From Candidatus Poribacteria bacterium (GTDB lineage Bacteria > Poribacteria > WGA-4E > WGA-3G): a stretch of DNA of 35,432 nucleotides. This document shows, piece after piece, positions 8,620 to 16,367 of the stretch (its first letter is position 1; every line of letters starts with the position of its first letter). The stretch lies in assembly GCA_022823085.1 (NCBI GenBank), contig JAJDXV010000017.1, positions 1 to 35,432 on the forward strand, read 5' to 3'. The position numbers and the translations under genes were made by a program. A model generated the notes under the pieces. The model searched no databases. It worked only from the letters and a program-made list of their open reading frames with translations, and was not told the origin of the DNA.

Positions 8620-8639
8620 CCCAATCCTTTAGGGTTGGG
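8620..8639. repeat. Left-end subterminal hairpin of the IS605-type element
   Basis: CCCAATCC, loop TTTA, GGGTTGGG. It matches the right-end hairpin (7410-7429) except that the two base pairs next to the loop are CC/GG instead of GC/GC, so the stem is kept by paired changes. Confidence 0.8.
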
Positions 8640-8654
8640 TAGTTGACTTTGATT

Positions 8655-8662
8655 CACCTCCT
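8655..8662 (-). promoter_or_regulatory. Orphan Shine-Dalgarno sequence next to the element
   Basis: AGGAGGTG on the minus strand is a full-strength ribosome binding site with no start codon at the right distance, because the IS605-type element begins about 10 bases further on. It probably belonged to the interrupted gene whose 3' remnant is at 7224-7395, and would now fall within the guide part of the omega RNA. Confidence 0.45.
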
Positions 8663-8677
8663 AAGTCTTGATGTTCA

Positions 8678-8706
8678 ATTATAACAAAAATTTGCCAGCA
8701 AATCAA
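8678..8706 (-). promoter_or_regulatory. Sigma-70-like promoter reading into the element
   Basis: Minus strand: TTGATT at 8706-8701, a 17-bp spacer, and a perfect TATAAT at 8683-8678. Transcription would begin near 8671, pass through about 25 bases of flanking DNA and enter the predicted omega RNA and isrB-like gene. Confidence 0.65.
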
Positions 8707-8833
8707 CCGAAATGTCCGAAACGCGGAAAAATTGATTTTCAAAACTGCAGGTAAAATGGTGCAACGCATAGGGCGTTTTTGCGTTTTATTTTTCGGACGC
8801 AAGACAATTTAGAGGATTAGGAGGAGAAATATC

Positions 8834-9247
8834 ATGGGAAATCCCGTCGTACATTTTGAAATATCAGGCAAGGATGGCGAAACATTGAGCGAGTTTTATC
8901 GCTCTCTGTTCGGTTGGAACATTAACTATAACACGCACGGCATCTATAGTGTGGATCCAGAGGCGGAGAACGGCGTAGACGGACACATATTTTCGACAAC
9001 CGATGATGCGTGCTCTACTAATGGTCTCACAATCTATATTGAGGTTGATGACCTCCAAGAATCGCTTAAAAAGGCTGAGAGCCTTGGCGGACAGACGCTT
9101 GTACCCCCTCGGGCGATCCCGAGTGGCAACGGATCTTTTGCTATGTTCCTCGATCCGAGCGGTAATTGCATCGGTTTATACGCACCCGGACAAAACATTC
9201 CTCATGAGCCACACGGCGTTCATCCGAATAAGAAATCGAAAGATTAA
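8834..9247 (+). CDS. VOC-family (glyoxalase-fold) protein, copy 1
   Basis: A 137-residue protein starting at ATG 8834 after a strong GGAGGAG. It is one vicinal oxygen chelate module pair: VVHFEISGKDGETLSEFYRSLFGW (first beta-alpha unit, with FY..LFGW typical of VOC starts), then IYIEVDDLQESLKKAESLGGQ, and FLDPSGNCIGLY near the end. Such proteins bind a metal and act as glyoxalases, dioxygenases or antibiotic-binding proteins; the function here is open. His7 and a late acidic or neutral position would be the usual metal positions, but the final Glu is not obvious. It has a close tandem paralogue at 9382 and a 16-residue charged tail that the second copy lacks. Confidence 0.85.
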   Translation: MGNPVVHFEISGKDGETLSEFYRSLFGWNINYNTHGIYSVDPEAENGVDGHIFSTTDDACSTNGLTIYIEVDDLQESLKKAESLGGQTLVPPRAIPSGNGSFAMFLDPSGNCIGLYAPGQNIPHEPHGVHPNKKSKD

Positions 9248-9307
9248 CACGGAAACAGGTTGACCAACTTGATCTAAAACGGTTCCGTTCCGAATTGAAA
9301 AATAAAT

Positions 9308-9336
9308 TTGCTTTTTAATACAAATTATTGTATAAT
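9308..9336 (+). promoter_or_regulatory. Promoter of the second VOC gene
   Basis: TTGCTT at 9308-9313, a 17-bp spacer, and TATAAT at 9331-9336 in very AT-rich DNA, 46 bases before the ATG at 9382. The second VOC gene can therefore be transcribed independently of the first. Confidence 0.6.
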
Positions 9337-9381
9337 TACTTAATATAAAATAATTCTGTATAAAGAAAGGAAATAATCCTA

Positions 9382-9747
9382 ATGGGAAATCCAGTCGTAC
9401 ATTTTGAAATTGCCGGAAAGGATGCGGAATCATTGAGCGAATTTTATAGTTCGCTGTTTGATTGGGACGCAGCCGGCGAAATGGCAGGTGGTGTTCACGG
9501 ATTAGAACCGGGAGCGGAAAACGGAGTCTGTGGACACATACTCCCGACAACCGACGACATGCCGGTCTCCAACTATGTCTCAATTTATGTTCAAGTCGAT
9601 GACCTTCAGGCATCACTTGACAAGGCTGAAAGTCTCGGTGGCAAAACCTGTGTACCGCCTACCGTTATTCCGGGAGGCAACGGATCTTTTGCTATGTTCC
9701 TTGACCCAAGTGGGAACTGTACCGGTTTGTATAAACCTGAGGCGTAA
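9382..9747 (+). CDS. VOC-family (glyoxalase-fold) protein, copy 2
   Basis: A 121-residue paralogue of the protein at 8834: the two share GNPVVHFEI at the start, the LSEFYxSLF helix, VDDLQxSLxKAESLGG and GNGSFAMFLDPSGNC near the end. The ATG follows AAAGGAAAT. The copies differ mostly in residues about 28-60 (NINYNTHGIYSVD against DAAGEMAGGVHGLE), the stretch that lines the pocket in VOC proteins, so they may bind different ligands. It ends just before an intrinsic terminator. Likely a cytosolic metal-dependent or ligand-binding protein of unknown substrate. Confidence 0.85.
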   Translation: MGNPVVHFEIAGKDAESLSEFYSSLFDWDAAGEMAGGVHGLEPGAENGVCGHILPTTDDMPVSNYVSIYVQVDDLQASLDKAESLGGKTCVPPTVIPGGNGSFAMFLDPSGNCTGLYKPEA

Positions 9748-9753
9748 ATATCG

Positions 9754-9787
9754 AAGCTGCGATCGCACCAATCTGAAATCGCAGCTT
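9754..9787. other. Ten-bp inverted repeat
   Basis: AAGCTGCGAT (9754-9763) and ATCGCAGCTT (9778-9787) form a perfect 10-bp stem with a 14-base loop just after the second VOC stop codon. It has no T-run and may stabilise the 3' end ahead of the terminator that follows. Confidence 0.55.
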
Positions 9788-9807
9788 TAACGCAAAGATT
9801 CACAACA

Positions 9808-9848
9808 AACAGGACGGTAAACTGAATTTCACCGTCCTGTTTCTTTTT
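9808..9848 (+). terminator. Intrinsic terminator of the VOC genes
   Basis: AACAGGACGGT (9808-9818) pairs perfectly with ACCGTCCTGTT (9831-9841), an 11-bp stem followed by a TTTCTTTTT tract. It lies between the VOC gene and the convergent end of metH and may also slow minus-strand transcription, where the U-tract is poorer. Confidence 0.85.
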
Positions 9849-9862
9849 AATTGTAGGGAAAC

Positions 9863-12800
9863 TTAGGTCAACAACGGTTTTAGCCATCGCCTCGCCGTTT
9901 CGATGTCCATACCGGTACGTTCCGCATAATCCGCAACCTGATCCTCCCCAATCCTGGCGATACTGAAATACCGAGACTCTGGATGTGCGTAGTACCATCC
10001 ACTCACAGCGGCTGCAGGGAACATCGCCAGACTCTCCGTAAGCGTAATCCCCGTGTTTTCTGTGACCTTCAACAAATCAAACAACGTCCGTTTTTGAGTG
10101 TGATCTGGGCAGGCAGGATACCCCGGCGCGGGACGGATGCCGCGGTACCTTTCGGCAATCAAGGCATCGTTATCCAACGCCTCATTGACGGCATATCCCC
10201 AAAGCGTTGTACGGACGTATTCGTGCATCTTCTCCGCGAACGCCTCTGCTAACCTGTCAGCCAACGCCTTCGCCATAATACTGTTGTAATCGTCCTGCTC
10301 TTTCTCAAATTCCGCACAGAATTCGGGGACACCGTGTCCTGTCGTCACTGCGAAGGCACCGATATAATCTGGCAATGCCGTCGCTTTCGGGGCAATGAAA
10401 TCACCGAGACTGAGGTTCGGTCTGTTAAACGGCTGCTCCGTCTGTTGCCGGAGGTGGTGTAGCGTCGCAATAACCTCCGTCCGCGCGGCATCGGCATAGA
10501 TCGCAGTACCTTCACCGACACCGTTCGCCGGAAAAAGTCCGACGACAGCCCGTGCACAAAAACGCTTCTCTTCGACGATAATCCGCAGAAGTGCTTCAGC
10601 ATCTTTTAAGAGTTTACTCGCTTCCTCACCGACCTCTGGGTTCTCCAATATATTCGGATATTTCCCGCGGAGCCCCCACGTCGTAAAGAACGGACTCCAG
10701 TCGATGTAATCAACAAGTTCTGTCAAATCATAGTCGTCAAAAACCTTCGTCCCCATCACAGACGGCTCAGGCGGCTGATAATTCTGCCAACCGGGTGTGA
10801 ATTTCCGCTCTTGTGCGACACTGAAAGGTAGTAGGTTCGCCTGCTTCCGGTTCTTCAAACGCCGCTCGCGGATATCGGAATACTCTTCACGCGTCCGCGA
10901 CATGAACGTTTCCTGCCTTTCCTCGCTCATCAAATCGCTGACAACACCGACACTTCGGGACGCATCCTTGACATGAATCGTTGAACCTTCGTAAACCGGC
11001 TCAATTTGGACAGCCGTATGTACTTTTGAAGTCGTCGCGCCACCAATGAGTAGCGGGATACGGAACCCTTCACGTTCCATCTCTTCAGCGACATATACCA
11101 TCTCATCTAACGAAGGCGTGATGAGTCCACTCAATCCGATCATATCGGCGTTTTCTTTCCGCGCGGCTTCAAGAATCTCGTCTGCTGGCACCATCACACC
11201 GAGATCAATGACCTCATAGTTGTTACATCCAAGCACGACTCCGACGATGTTCTTCCCGATGTCGTGGACATCTCCCTTCACAGTCGCCATCACGATTTTG
11301 CCTCTCGATCGGATCTCACCTTCCGCTTGCTCTTTTTCAATAAACGGTATGAGATGCGCAACCGCCTTCTTCATAACGCGCGCACTTTTGACCACTTGCG
11401 GCAAGAACATTTTGCCATCACCAAAGAGTTCACCGACACGGTTCATACCGTCCATTAAAGGACCCTCAATCACCTGTATCGGACGTTCATATATAAGCCG
11501 TGCTTCTTCCGTATCCGCATCAACGTATTCGATAATCCCTTCAACAAGCGCATGACTGAGCCGTTTTTCTACCGGCAGTTTCCGCCATTTCCGACTCACA
11601 CGCCGCTTTTTTCCCTTCCTTTGTAAGGTACCAGCGAGCGTGACAAGCCTGTCCGTCGCATCTTCCGCGCGATTGAACAGCACATCCTCCACCGGTTCCA
11701 GAAGTGTTTTCGGGAGATCATCATAAACCGCAAGTTGACCGGCGTTAACAATACCCATATCCATACCGGCGTGGATCGCGTGGTAGAGGAACGCCGCGTG
11801 CATCGCCTCGCGCACCGTGTCGTTGCCTCGGAACGCAAAGGAGATGTTACTAACACCACCACTCACCAAAGCGTGTGGACAAGTGGCTTTGATCTCACGA
11901 CACGCCTCAATGAACGCTTTCGCGTATTCGTTATGTTCTTCAATACCTGTCGCAACAGCAAAGATATTCGGATCGAAGATGATGTCTTCCGGTGGGAATC
12001 CAACCTGTTCCGTTAACAATCGGTACGCCCGCTGACAGATCTCCACCTTCCTTTCATAACTATCGGCTTGTCCATCTTCATCGAACGCCATAACGATAAC
12101 GGCGGCACCATACCGACGGACCTGACGCGCTTTTTCTAAAAAATCTTCCTCTCCCTCTTTCAGGCTAATAGAGTTAACAACCCCTTTTCCTTGAATACAC
12201 GCTAATCCCGCTTCTATGACTTCCCAGCGGCTGGAGTCGAGCATGATCGGCACGCGACTGATGTCCGGTTCCGCCGCAATGAGGTTAAGGAACTTCACCA
12301 TAGCCGTTTTAGCATCCAACATCCCAGCATCCATATTAATATCAATAACCTGTGCGCCGTTTTCCACCTGGTCTCGCGCGACCTCTAAGGCGGTTTCGTA
12401 GTCATCATTCTTAATCAGCGTCGCAAACCGACGCGATCCTGTTACGTTTGTCCGTTCACCAACGTTAACAAAGAGGGAATCGGGGGTGATGTTGAACGAT
12501 TCCAATCCGCTGAGTCGGCAGGCGCGTTCCTGCGGTTCCGGTTGACGCGGCGGATACGCTGCAGCGACCTCAGCAATCGTTTCGACATGCTCAGGTTGGC
12601 TCCCGCAACAGCCGCCGACAATATTAACAAAACCGTTTTGCGCGAACTCGTGCATCCAGTCCCCCATCTCCGCCGGTGTCTGTGTGTACTGACCGAGTTC
12701 ATTCGGGAGTCCGGCGTTCGGATAGCAGATGATCGGTATATCTGCCATTTTCGACATCTCGGCGAGGTACGGACGGATCTGTTGTGAACCGAAACCGCAA

Positions 12801-13537
12801 TTCAAACCGACAGCAAGCAAATTCGCATGCCGAACGGAGTTCCAGAAGGCTTCAACCGTTTGACCTGAGAGGTTACGTCCACCGCCGCCACTCCTGTCAG
12901 AGGAGACAATCAGCGGGATCTCGATACCACGCGCTTCCGAAAGCATCTGTATGGCAAAGAGTGCCGCCTTGCAGTTTAGTGTATCCATAACCGTTTCAAC
13001 GAGAAGAAAATCGGCACCGCCATCAAGTAAACCTTCCGCCTGCGTTGTATAGGCAGAGACGAGTTGCGCAAACGTGATATTTCGGTAACCCGGGTCGTTC
13101 ACATTCGGTGAGATGGTGCAGCTCCGATTCGTCGGTCCCATGCTGCCTGCGACAAAGCGCAGTCTATCCGGCGATGCCCATTTGTCCGCGACTTCACGGG
13201 CAATCCGCGCAGCCGCATAGTTTACGCGATACGCGATGTCTTGGAGCTGATAATCCGCCATCGACACAGAAGTACTCGTAAAGGTATTCGTCTCGATGAT
13301 GTCTGCACCCGCACGACAATAGTTGGCGTGTATCTCCCGGACAATATGCGGCTGTGTTATCGAGAGCAGATCGTTGTAACCCTTGAGTTCACACGGATGA
13401 TCGGCGAACTCGGCACCGCGAAAATCCGACTCCGTGAGCCGATAGGTCTGCAATAGCGAACCCATCGCACCGTCAAGAACTAAGATCCGGTTCTTTAATT
13501 CATTTTTTAGGTGTGTTATACGTTCAGTATCTGCCAT
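9863..13537 (-). CDS. metH: Cobalamin-dependent methionine synthase
   Basis: A full-length MetH of 1224 residues (start at ATG 13537; an upstream TTG would add 14 residues without family support). It moves the methyl group of 5-methyltetrahydrofolate through methylcobalamin to homocysteine. The homocysteine domain begins [10 protein letters not shown] and has zinc ligands Cys247 (LNCGFG) and Cys310/Cys311 (GGCCG). The pterin domain starts at [13 protein letters not shown] (about 356-368). The cap and B12 domain carry DVHDIGKN with lower-ligand His758. The reactivation (AdoMet) domain includes [12 protein letters not shown] near the C-terminus. It is single-gene, in opposite orientation to both neighbours. 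I saw no convincing cobalamin or SAM riboswitch upstream. Confidence 0.97.
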   Translation of the reverse strand: MADTERITHLKNELKNRILVLDGAMGSLLQTYRLTESDFRGAEFADHPCELKGYNDLLSITQPHIVREIHANYCRAGADIIETNTFTSTSVSMADYQLQDIAYRVNYAAARIAREVADKWASPDRLRFVAGSMGPTNRSCTISPNVNDPGYRNITFAQLVSAYTTQAEGLLDGGADFLLVETVMDTLNCKAALFAIQMLSEARGIEIPLIVSSDRSGGGGRNLSGQTVEAFWNSVRHANLLAVGLNCGFGSQQIRPYLAEMSKMADIPIICYPNAGLPNELGQYTQTPAEMGDWMHEFAQNGFVNIVGGCCGSQPEHVETIAEVAAAYPPRQPEPQERACRLSGLESFNITPDSLFVNVGERTNVTGSRRFATLIKNDDYETALEVARDQVENGAQVIDINMDAGMLDAKTAMVKFLNLIAAEPDISRVPIMLDSSRWEVIEAGLACIQGKGVVNSISLKEGEEDFLEKARQVRRYGAAVIVMAFDEDGQADSYERKVEICQRAYRLLTEQVGFPPEDIIFDPNIFAVATGIEEHNEYAKAFIEACREIKATCPHALVSGGVSNISFAFRGNDTVREAMHAAFLYHAIHAGMDMGIVNAGQLAVYDDLPKTLLEPVEDVLFNRAEDATDRLVTLAGTLQRKGKKRRVSRKWRKLPVEKRLSHALVEGIIEYVDADTEEARLIYERPIQVIEGPLMDGMNRVGELFGDGKMFLPQVVKSARVMKKAVAHLIPFIEKEQAEGEIRSRGKIVMATVKGDVHDIGKNIVGVVLGCNNYEVIDLGVMVPADEILEAARKENADMIGLSGLITPSLDEMVYVAEEMEREGFRIPLLIGGATTSKVHTAVQIEPVYEGSTIHVKDASRSVGVVSDLMSEERQETFMSRTREEYSDIRERRLKNRKQANLLPFSVAQERKFTPGWQNYQPPEPSVMGTKVFDDYDLTELVDYIDWSPFFTTWGLRGKYPNILENPEVGEEASKLLKDAEALLRIIVEEKRFCARAVVGLFPANGVGEGTAIYADAARTEVIATLHHLRQQTEQPFNRPNLSLGDFIAPKATALPDYIGAFAVTTGHGVPEFCAEFEKEQDDYNSIMAKALADRLAEAFAEKMHEYVRTTLWGYAVNEALDNDALIAERYRGIRPAPGYPACPDHTQKRTLFDLLKVTENTGITLTESLAMFPAAAVSGWYYAHPESRYFSIARIGEDQVADYAERTGMDIETARRWLKPLLT

Positions 13538-13679
13538 ATTTTTTAATTTTACCTTGCGGAGGAACAACACGCGTTTCAATTATAAAGCGCGTTCCATAAA
13601 TCCGCTCTCCATTACATTACGAGCTACCGGTTTTGAAGCAATCTTAAGAGAACACTTTGTTAGACAAAAACATGTTAAT

Positions 13680-13709
13680 AATATACCACATAGAAAGGCG
13701 GTTTGTCCA
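13680..13709 (-). promoter_or_regulatory. Possible metH promoter
   Basis: Minus strand: TGGACA (13709-13704), an 18-bp spacer, and TATATT (13685-13680), about 140 bases upstream of the metH ATG. The match is moderate and untested. Confidence 0.3.
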
Positions 13710-13732
13710 TTTAAAGCCGATGTAACCAAATT

Positions 13733-14113
13733 ATGCAAACACAAAACAGAGAACGCGAACGCTCCCCACACGCCCATAAATACGCCATCCATTTCGACAT
13801 ATTGCCAGAGATTTCCTATCTCAATCAGGACTTAACGGTCTTAGTCGCGGACCTTTTACCGATCTTTCACGATTTCCCGAAAGAGGTCCATATCCCCGAA
13901 CGTTGGGTAGACGAAGGTCTCGATTTTTGTCGCGTCATCTTCTGGGTGTCTGCTGAATCCCCAGATGCGATCAAAATTTTTGGTAATTGGTTCCAAGCGA
14001 TCTTCCGGGAGCCGTCTGTCGCCGAAGTTTTAGAACGCCTCGTCACCTGCGCCTTAGATGAACCGAACGAGGTTGAGGTCATCCTATCGGATTGGACAAG
14101 GTTGGCAAATTAG
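13733..14113 (+). CDS. Hypothetical protein
   Basis: A 126-residue frame from ATG 13733, divergent from metH. It has a polar N-terminus (QNRERERSPHAHKYA) and then a mixed alpha/beta composition (VLVADLLPIFHDFPKEVHIPERWVD, then FCRVIFWVSAES). It is acidic, without signal peptide, membrane segment or recognisable motif. No good ribosome binding site precedes the ATG, so an internal start is possible. Codon use looks coding. I do not recognise the family. Confidence 0.5.
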   Translation: MQTQNRERERSPHAHKYAIHFDILPEISYLNQDLTVLVADLLPIFHDFPKEVHIPERWVDEGLDFCRVIFWVSAESPDAIKIFGNWFQAIFREPSVAEVLERLVTCALDEPNEVEVILSDWTRLAN

Positions 14114-14235
14114 TTGTCAGTACGCAGGACTCGGTACGCAGTTAAACGGAGGCGTGATTCATCAAAGTACCTCTTAACTGACGACTGAAAGGTTCTCGCA
14201 GAAAACCACACTGACAACTGACGACCAAAAAGTTA

Positions 14236-14264
14236 TTGACATCGGAAAACAAAACCTATATAAT
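14236..14264 (+). promoter_or_regulatory. Consensus promoter of the LolA-like gene
   Basis: TTGACA (14236-14241), exactly 17 bases, TATAAT (14259-14264): a perfect sigma-70 promoter, 51 bases before the ATG at 14316. Confidence 0.85.
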
Positions 14265-14315
14265 ATAGGGTGTGAATTAGTTTGCCAAAACAATTTGGAA
14301 AAGCAGGAGACAACG

Positions 14316-15053
14316 ATGACCCAACGAACCTACAAAAGCACTACGTCAGTGAAGCCTGCGGTGCTCCAACTTTTGCCCTTAGCAGCGGCACTCGTTTCAA
14401 TCCTATTTGTTAGCAACGCGTACTCGCAAACCGTTGATGAAATCTTTCGGAACTTCAAAAACGCCTTTGATAAATCTGAAAATCTTAGCGCGAACTTTGA
14501 GGAGACGACACTAATTTCTAATAGAAAAAGTGTCGCTCGCGGGCGGTTTATATTCGGTAAACCGAACTTGCTCCGTAAAGAATATGTAGACCAAAAAGAG
14601 ACCTCAAAAGTCGTCCAAACCACGGTTTTAGATGGTACGTACGCATGGACGTATACACCCATACTCAACCAAGTCAACAAGGTCAAGTGGAACAAATCGG
14701 GCCGCAAGGAACTCATACCCGGGACCGGCGCGTCACTTGAGGATGTCCAAGCGAACTATAATGTGGTGCTTGTCCCTGACGAATTCGCGAACCCAAAAGG
14801 CATCCATCAGATTGAACTGACCCCTAAAGATCACATGGTCAGTACAAACGTGAAGGAGAAAATGCTCATCTGGGTAAAGTCCGGTGATTGGCTTCCCGTG
14901 CAATTTGGCTACGAATCCGAACTTGAAGATGGAACCCGTCGGAGTGCAATCGTCGCACTCACAGACGTCCAACGAAATATAGAAATCGCACCCGACTTTT
15001 TCAAATTTGTGGTGCCTAAAGATGCCGAGGTCATCGATCTTTCTGAAAATTAA
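14316..15053 (+). CDS. LolA-like outer-membrane lipoprotein carrier
   Basis: A 245-residue protein. ATG 14316 follows a GGAGA ribosome binding site; a TTG frame 21 bases earlier is unlikely. Residues 1-38 are a long signal peptide (Lys/Arg-containing start, hydrophobic core LLPLAAALVSILFV, cleavage near NAYS-Q). The mature part has the LolA/LolB-like half-barrel pattern: VDEIFRNFKNAFDKSENLSANFEE, then GRFIFGKPNLLRKEY, then VLDGTYAWTYTPILNQVNKVKW, the usual DGxxxWxYxPxxxQV signature. LolA carries lipoproteins across the periplasm to the outer membrane, so the cell is probably diderm. It has its own consensus promoter and lies 48 bases before pgsA. Confidence 0.8.
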   Translation: MTQRTYKSTTSVKPAVLQLLPLAAALVSILFVSNAYSQTVDEIFRNFKNAFDKSENLSANFEETTLISNRKSVARGRFIFGKPNLLRKEYVDQKETSKVVQTTVLDGTYAWTYTPILNQVNKVKWNKSGRKELIPGTGASLEDVQANYNVVLVPDEFANPKGIHQIELTPKDHMVSTNVKEKMLIWVKSGDWLPVQFGYESELEDGTRRSAIVALTDVQRNIEIAPDFFKFVVPKDAEVIDLSEN

Positions 15054-15101
15054 CGGTTATCCCAGACCATCCGGGAACACCTAATATATTGACAATACAT
15101 T

Positions 15102-15722
15102 ATGGATTTCGGTACCCTCTTCCGATTGGCAAACATTCTTACGCTTTTACGGCTATTCCTAATACCCCCCTTCATATTCTGTTTTCAGGCGGATATGATG
15201 CGGACCGCACTCGCTATTTTCGTCATCGCCGCACTCACAGACCACTTCGACGGACGCATCGCACGGATACAAGGCGTAACAAGTTTCGGGAAATTTATGG
15301 ACCCGCTCGCCGATAAACTGCTCATCGGCGCCGCATTAATCTGCTTAGCACTCTTTAAACACGTTGATCACGGACTCATCCCGATGTGGATGGTTATTGT
15401 CATCATCGGTCGTGAAGTCCTCGTCACGCTCCTACGAATCGTTTTCATCGCAAAATACGGCGAAGTCGTCTCCGCAAGCCAATGGGGAAAATATAAGATG
15501 ACTTCACAACTGATCGTCGTCGCTATCGGCTTACTGCTATTGACGTTTCAGGACCAACAGATCACTGAATTCATTCTGAAAGCCCGGGGTCCGATCTATT
15601 TTATGATGTATCTACCGCTGGCACTCACAGTCGGATCCGGGGTCGAGTTCCTCATCAACAACCGCAAAGCTTTATCCGCGCTGATCCTCTCAACCCGTTA
15701 CGACCCAGAAGCAGGTGCCTGA
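15102..15722 (+). CDS. pgsA: CDP-diacylglycerol-glycerol-3-phosphate 3-phosphatidyltransferase
   Basis: A 206-residue integral membrane enzyme making phosphatidylglycerol-phosphate from CDP-diacylglycerol and glycerol 3-phosphate. It starts DFGTLFRLANILTLLRLFLIPPF as PgsA proteins do and contains the CDP-alcohol phosphotransferase motif DHFDGRIAR, then GKFMDPLADK, with all acidic residues. There are about five hydrophobic segments. The spacing between AR and the following G is seven residues (IQGVTSF), one fewer than the usual eight. The stop codon overlaps the thpR start (TGATG), so the two are translationally coupled. No strong ribosome binding site is seen before ATG 15102. Confidence 0.9.
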   Translation: MDFGTLFRLANILTLLRLFLIPPFIFCFQADMMRTALAIFVIAALTDHFDGRIARIQGVTSFGKFMDPLADKLLIGAALICLALFKHVDHGLIPMWMVIVIIGREVLVTLLRIVFIAKYGEVVSASQWGKYKMTSQLIVVAIGLLLLTFQDQQITEFILKARGPIYFMMYLPLALTVGSGVEFLINNRKALSALILSTRYDPEAGA

Positions 15723-16303
15723 TGTCTACATTTCATAGTAAGCGCGTACGCTGTTTCATCGCAATTGAGATACCGCAACCCGTACAGGCACTGCTGAAAC
15801 CGCTGCAGACACACCTGCAATCCGAGATTCGCAAAGCCTCATGGACAAAATTCGGAAACTTCCATCTCACCCTAAAGTTTCTCGGTGATGTCCCTTCTGA
15901 AACGGTGGATATGGTCGGCGAAGCAGTGCAGAACGTCGCCGCGACACAGAGACCTTTTTCTATTGTATTCGGAGGTATCGGTGCATTTCCGACACGCAAC
16001 CGTCCACGCGTGATCTGGATCGGTGTCAAACACGGCGCAGAAACCGTCACACACCTCGCAAAATCTGTGAACCGTGAACTGAAACCTCTCGGTTTCGCAA
16101 GAGACAACCGCTTTCACCCACACCTTACGCTCGGACGCCCCAGAATTCCGATGAACCTACAACCGCTAAAAAATCTTCTACGTAAATATGATACAATTGA
16201 TGGCGCGACCGTGAACGTCAACGAAATCACTGTTATGCAAAGCCAACTCCATCCGAACGGAGCGATCTATACACCTTTGAAAGTATGCCATTTTCCGGCG
16301 TAG
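15722..16303 (+). CDS. thpR: RNA 2',3'-cyclic phosphodiesterase (2H family)
   Basis: A 193-residue cytosolic protein of the 2H phosphoesterase family (formerly called 2'-5' RNA ligase). Both catalytic HxTx motifs are present: HLTL in FHLTLKFLGDV near residue 49 and HLTL in FHPHLTLGRPR near residue 136. RCFIAIEIP at the start is the usual first strand. It hydrolyses 2',3'-cyclic phosphates at RNA ends. It is coupled to pgsA by a one-base overlap and lies 64 bases upstream of recA, an arrangement (pgsA, thpR/cinA, recA) found in many bacteria. Confidence 0.92.
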   Translation: MSTFHSKRVRCFIAIEIPQPVQALLKPLQTHLQSEIRKASWTKFGNFHLTLKFLGDVPSETVDMVGEAVQNVAATQRPFSIVFGGIGAFPTRNRPRVIWIGVKHGAETVTHLAKSVNRELKPLGFARDNRFHPHLTLGRPRIPMNLQPLKNLLRKYDTIDGATVNVNEITVMQSQLHPNGAIYTPLKVCHFPA

Positions 16304-16367
16304 TCCAACAAACCCGAAGCACCCCTTTTTTTTAACTGAAGGTGCTATATAAGGAGAACTTTAGAAC

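Larger units (their letters stand above)
7395..8650 (-). mobile_element. IS200/IS605-type element with an IsrB-like gene, no TnpA
   Basis: The element is delimited by two subterminal hairpins of the same design at 7400-7439 and 8620-8639, which bracket one coding gene and a structured non-coding region. This is the layout of IS605-family elements, which carry short subterminal palindromes rather than terminal inverted repeats. No Y1 transposase (TnpA) gene is present, so mobilisation would need a helper in trans. Exact ends cannot be fixed from one copy; limits are approximate to about 10-15 bases. Confidence 0.75.
8445..8671 (-). ncRNA. Predicted omega RNA of the IsrB-like protein
   Basis: On the minus strand, the 200 nt between the left end and the isrB-like start are non-coding and strongly structured. 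GTGTGGC (8597-8603) pairs with GCCACAC (8539-8545), and CGGATG (8606-8611) pairs with CATCCG (8517-8522), giving one long helix with a 16-nt bulge at 8523-8538. CTTGTG (8584-8589) inside the loop can pair with CACAAG (8614-8619) outside it, a pseudoknot. An ACCC-GAAAG-GGGT hairpin sits just before the start codon. Known omega RNAs lie upstream of iscB/isrB, carry a pseudoknot, and take their 5' guide from DNA flanking the element. Here the first 20-25 nt would come from host DNA at about 8646-8671. The 5' end is placed from the promoter at 8678-8706. Confidence 0.6.

Noticed and set aside
9176..9616. Minus-strand frame spanning the two VOC genes
   Set aside because: It crosses both VOC coding regions and the promoter between them, with no ribosome binding site and low-complexity translation.
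13538..13732. Cobalamin or SAM riboswitch upstream of metH
   Set aside because: No B12-box-like or SAM-box-like conserved core could be recognised in the 195 bases.
14113..14217. GTTGTCAG / CTGACAAC arms and nearby CTGACGACTG-type repeats as a MITE
   Set aside because: Eight-base arms 90 bases apart with low-complexity CTGAC motifs; too weak to call an element.
16318..16346. AGCACC / GGTGCT inverted repeat before recA as an SOS operator
   Set aside because: The arms are only six bases and do not match a LexA box I know for this group; a chance repeat is as likely.
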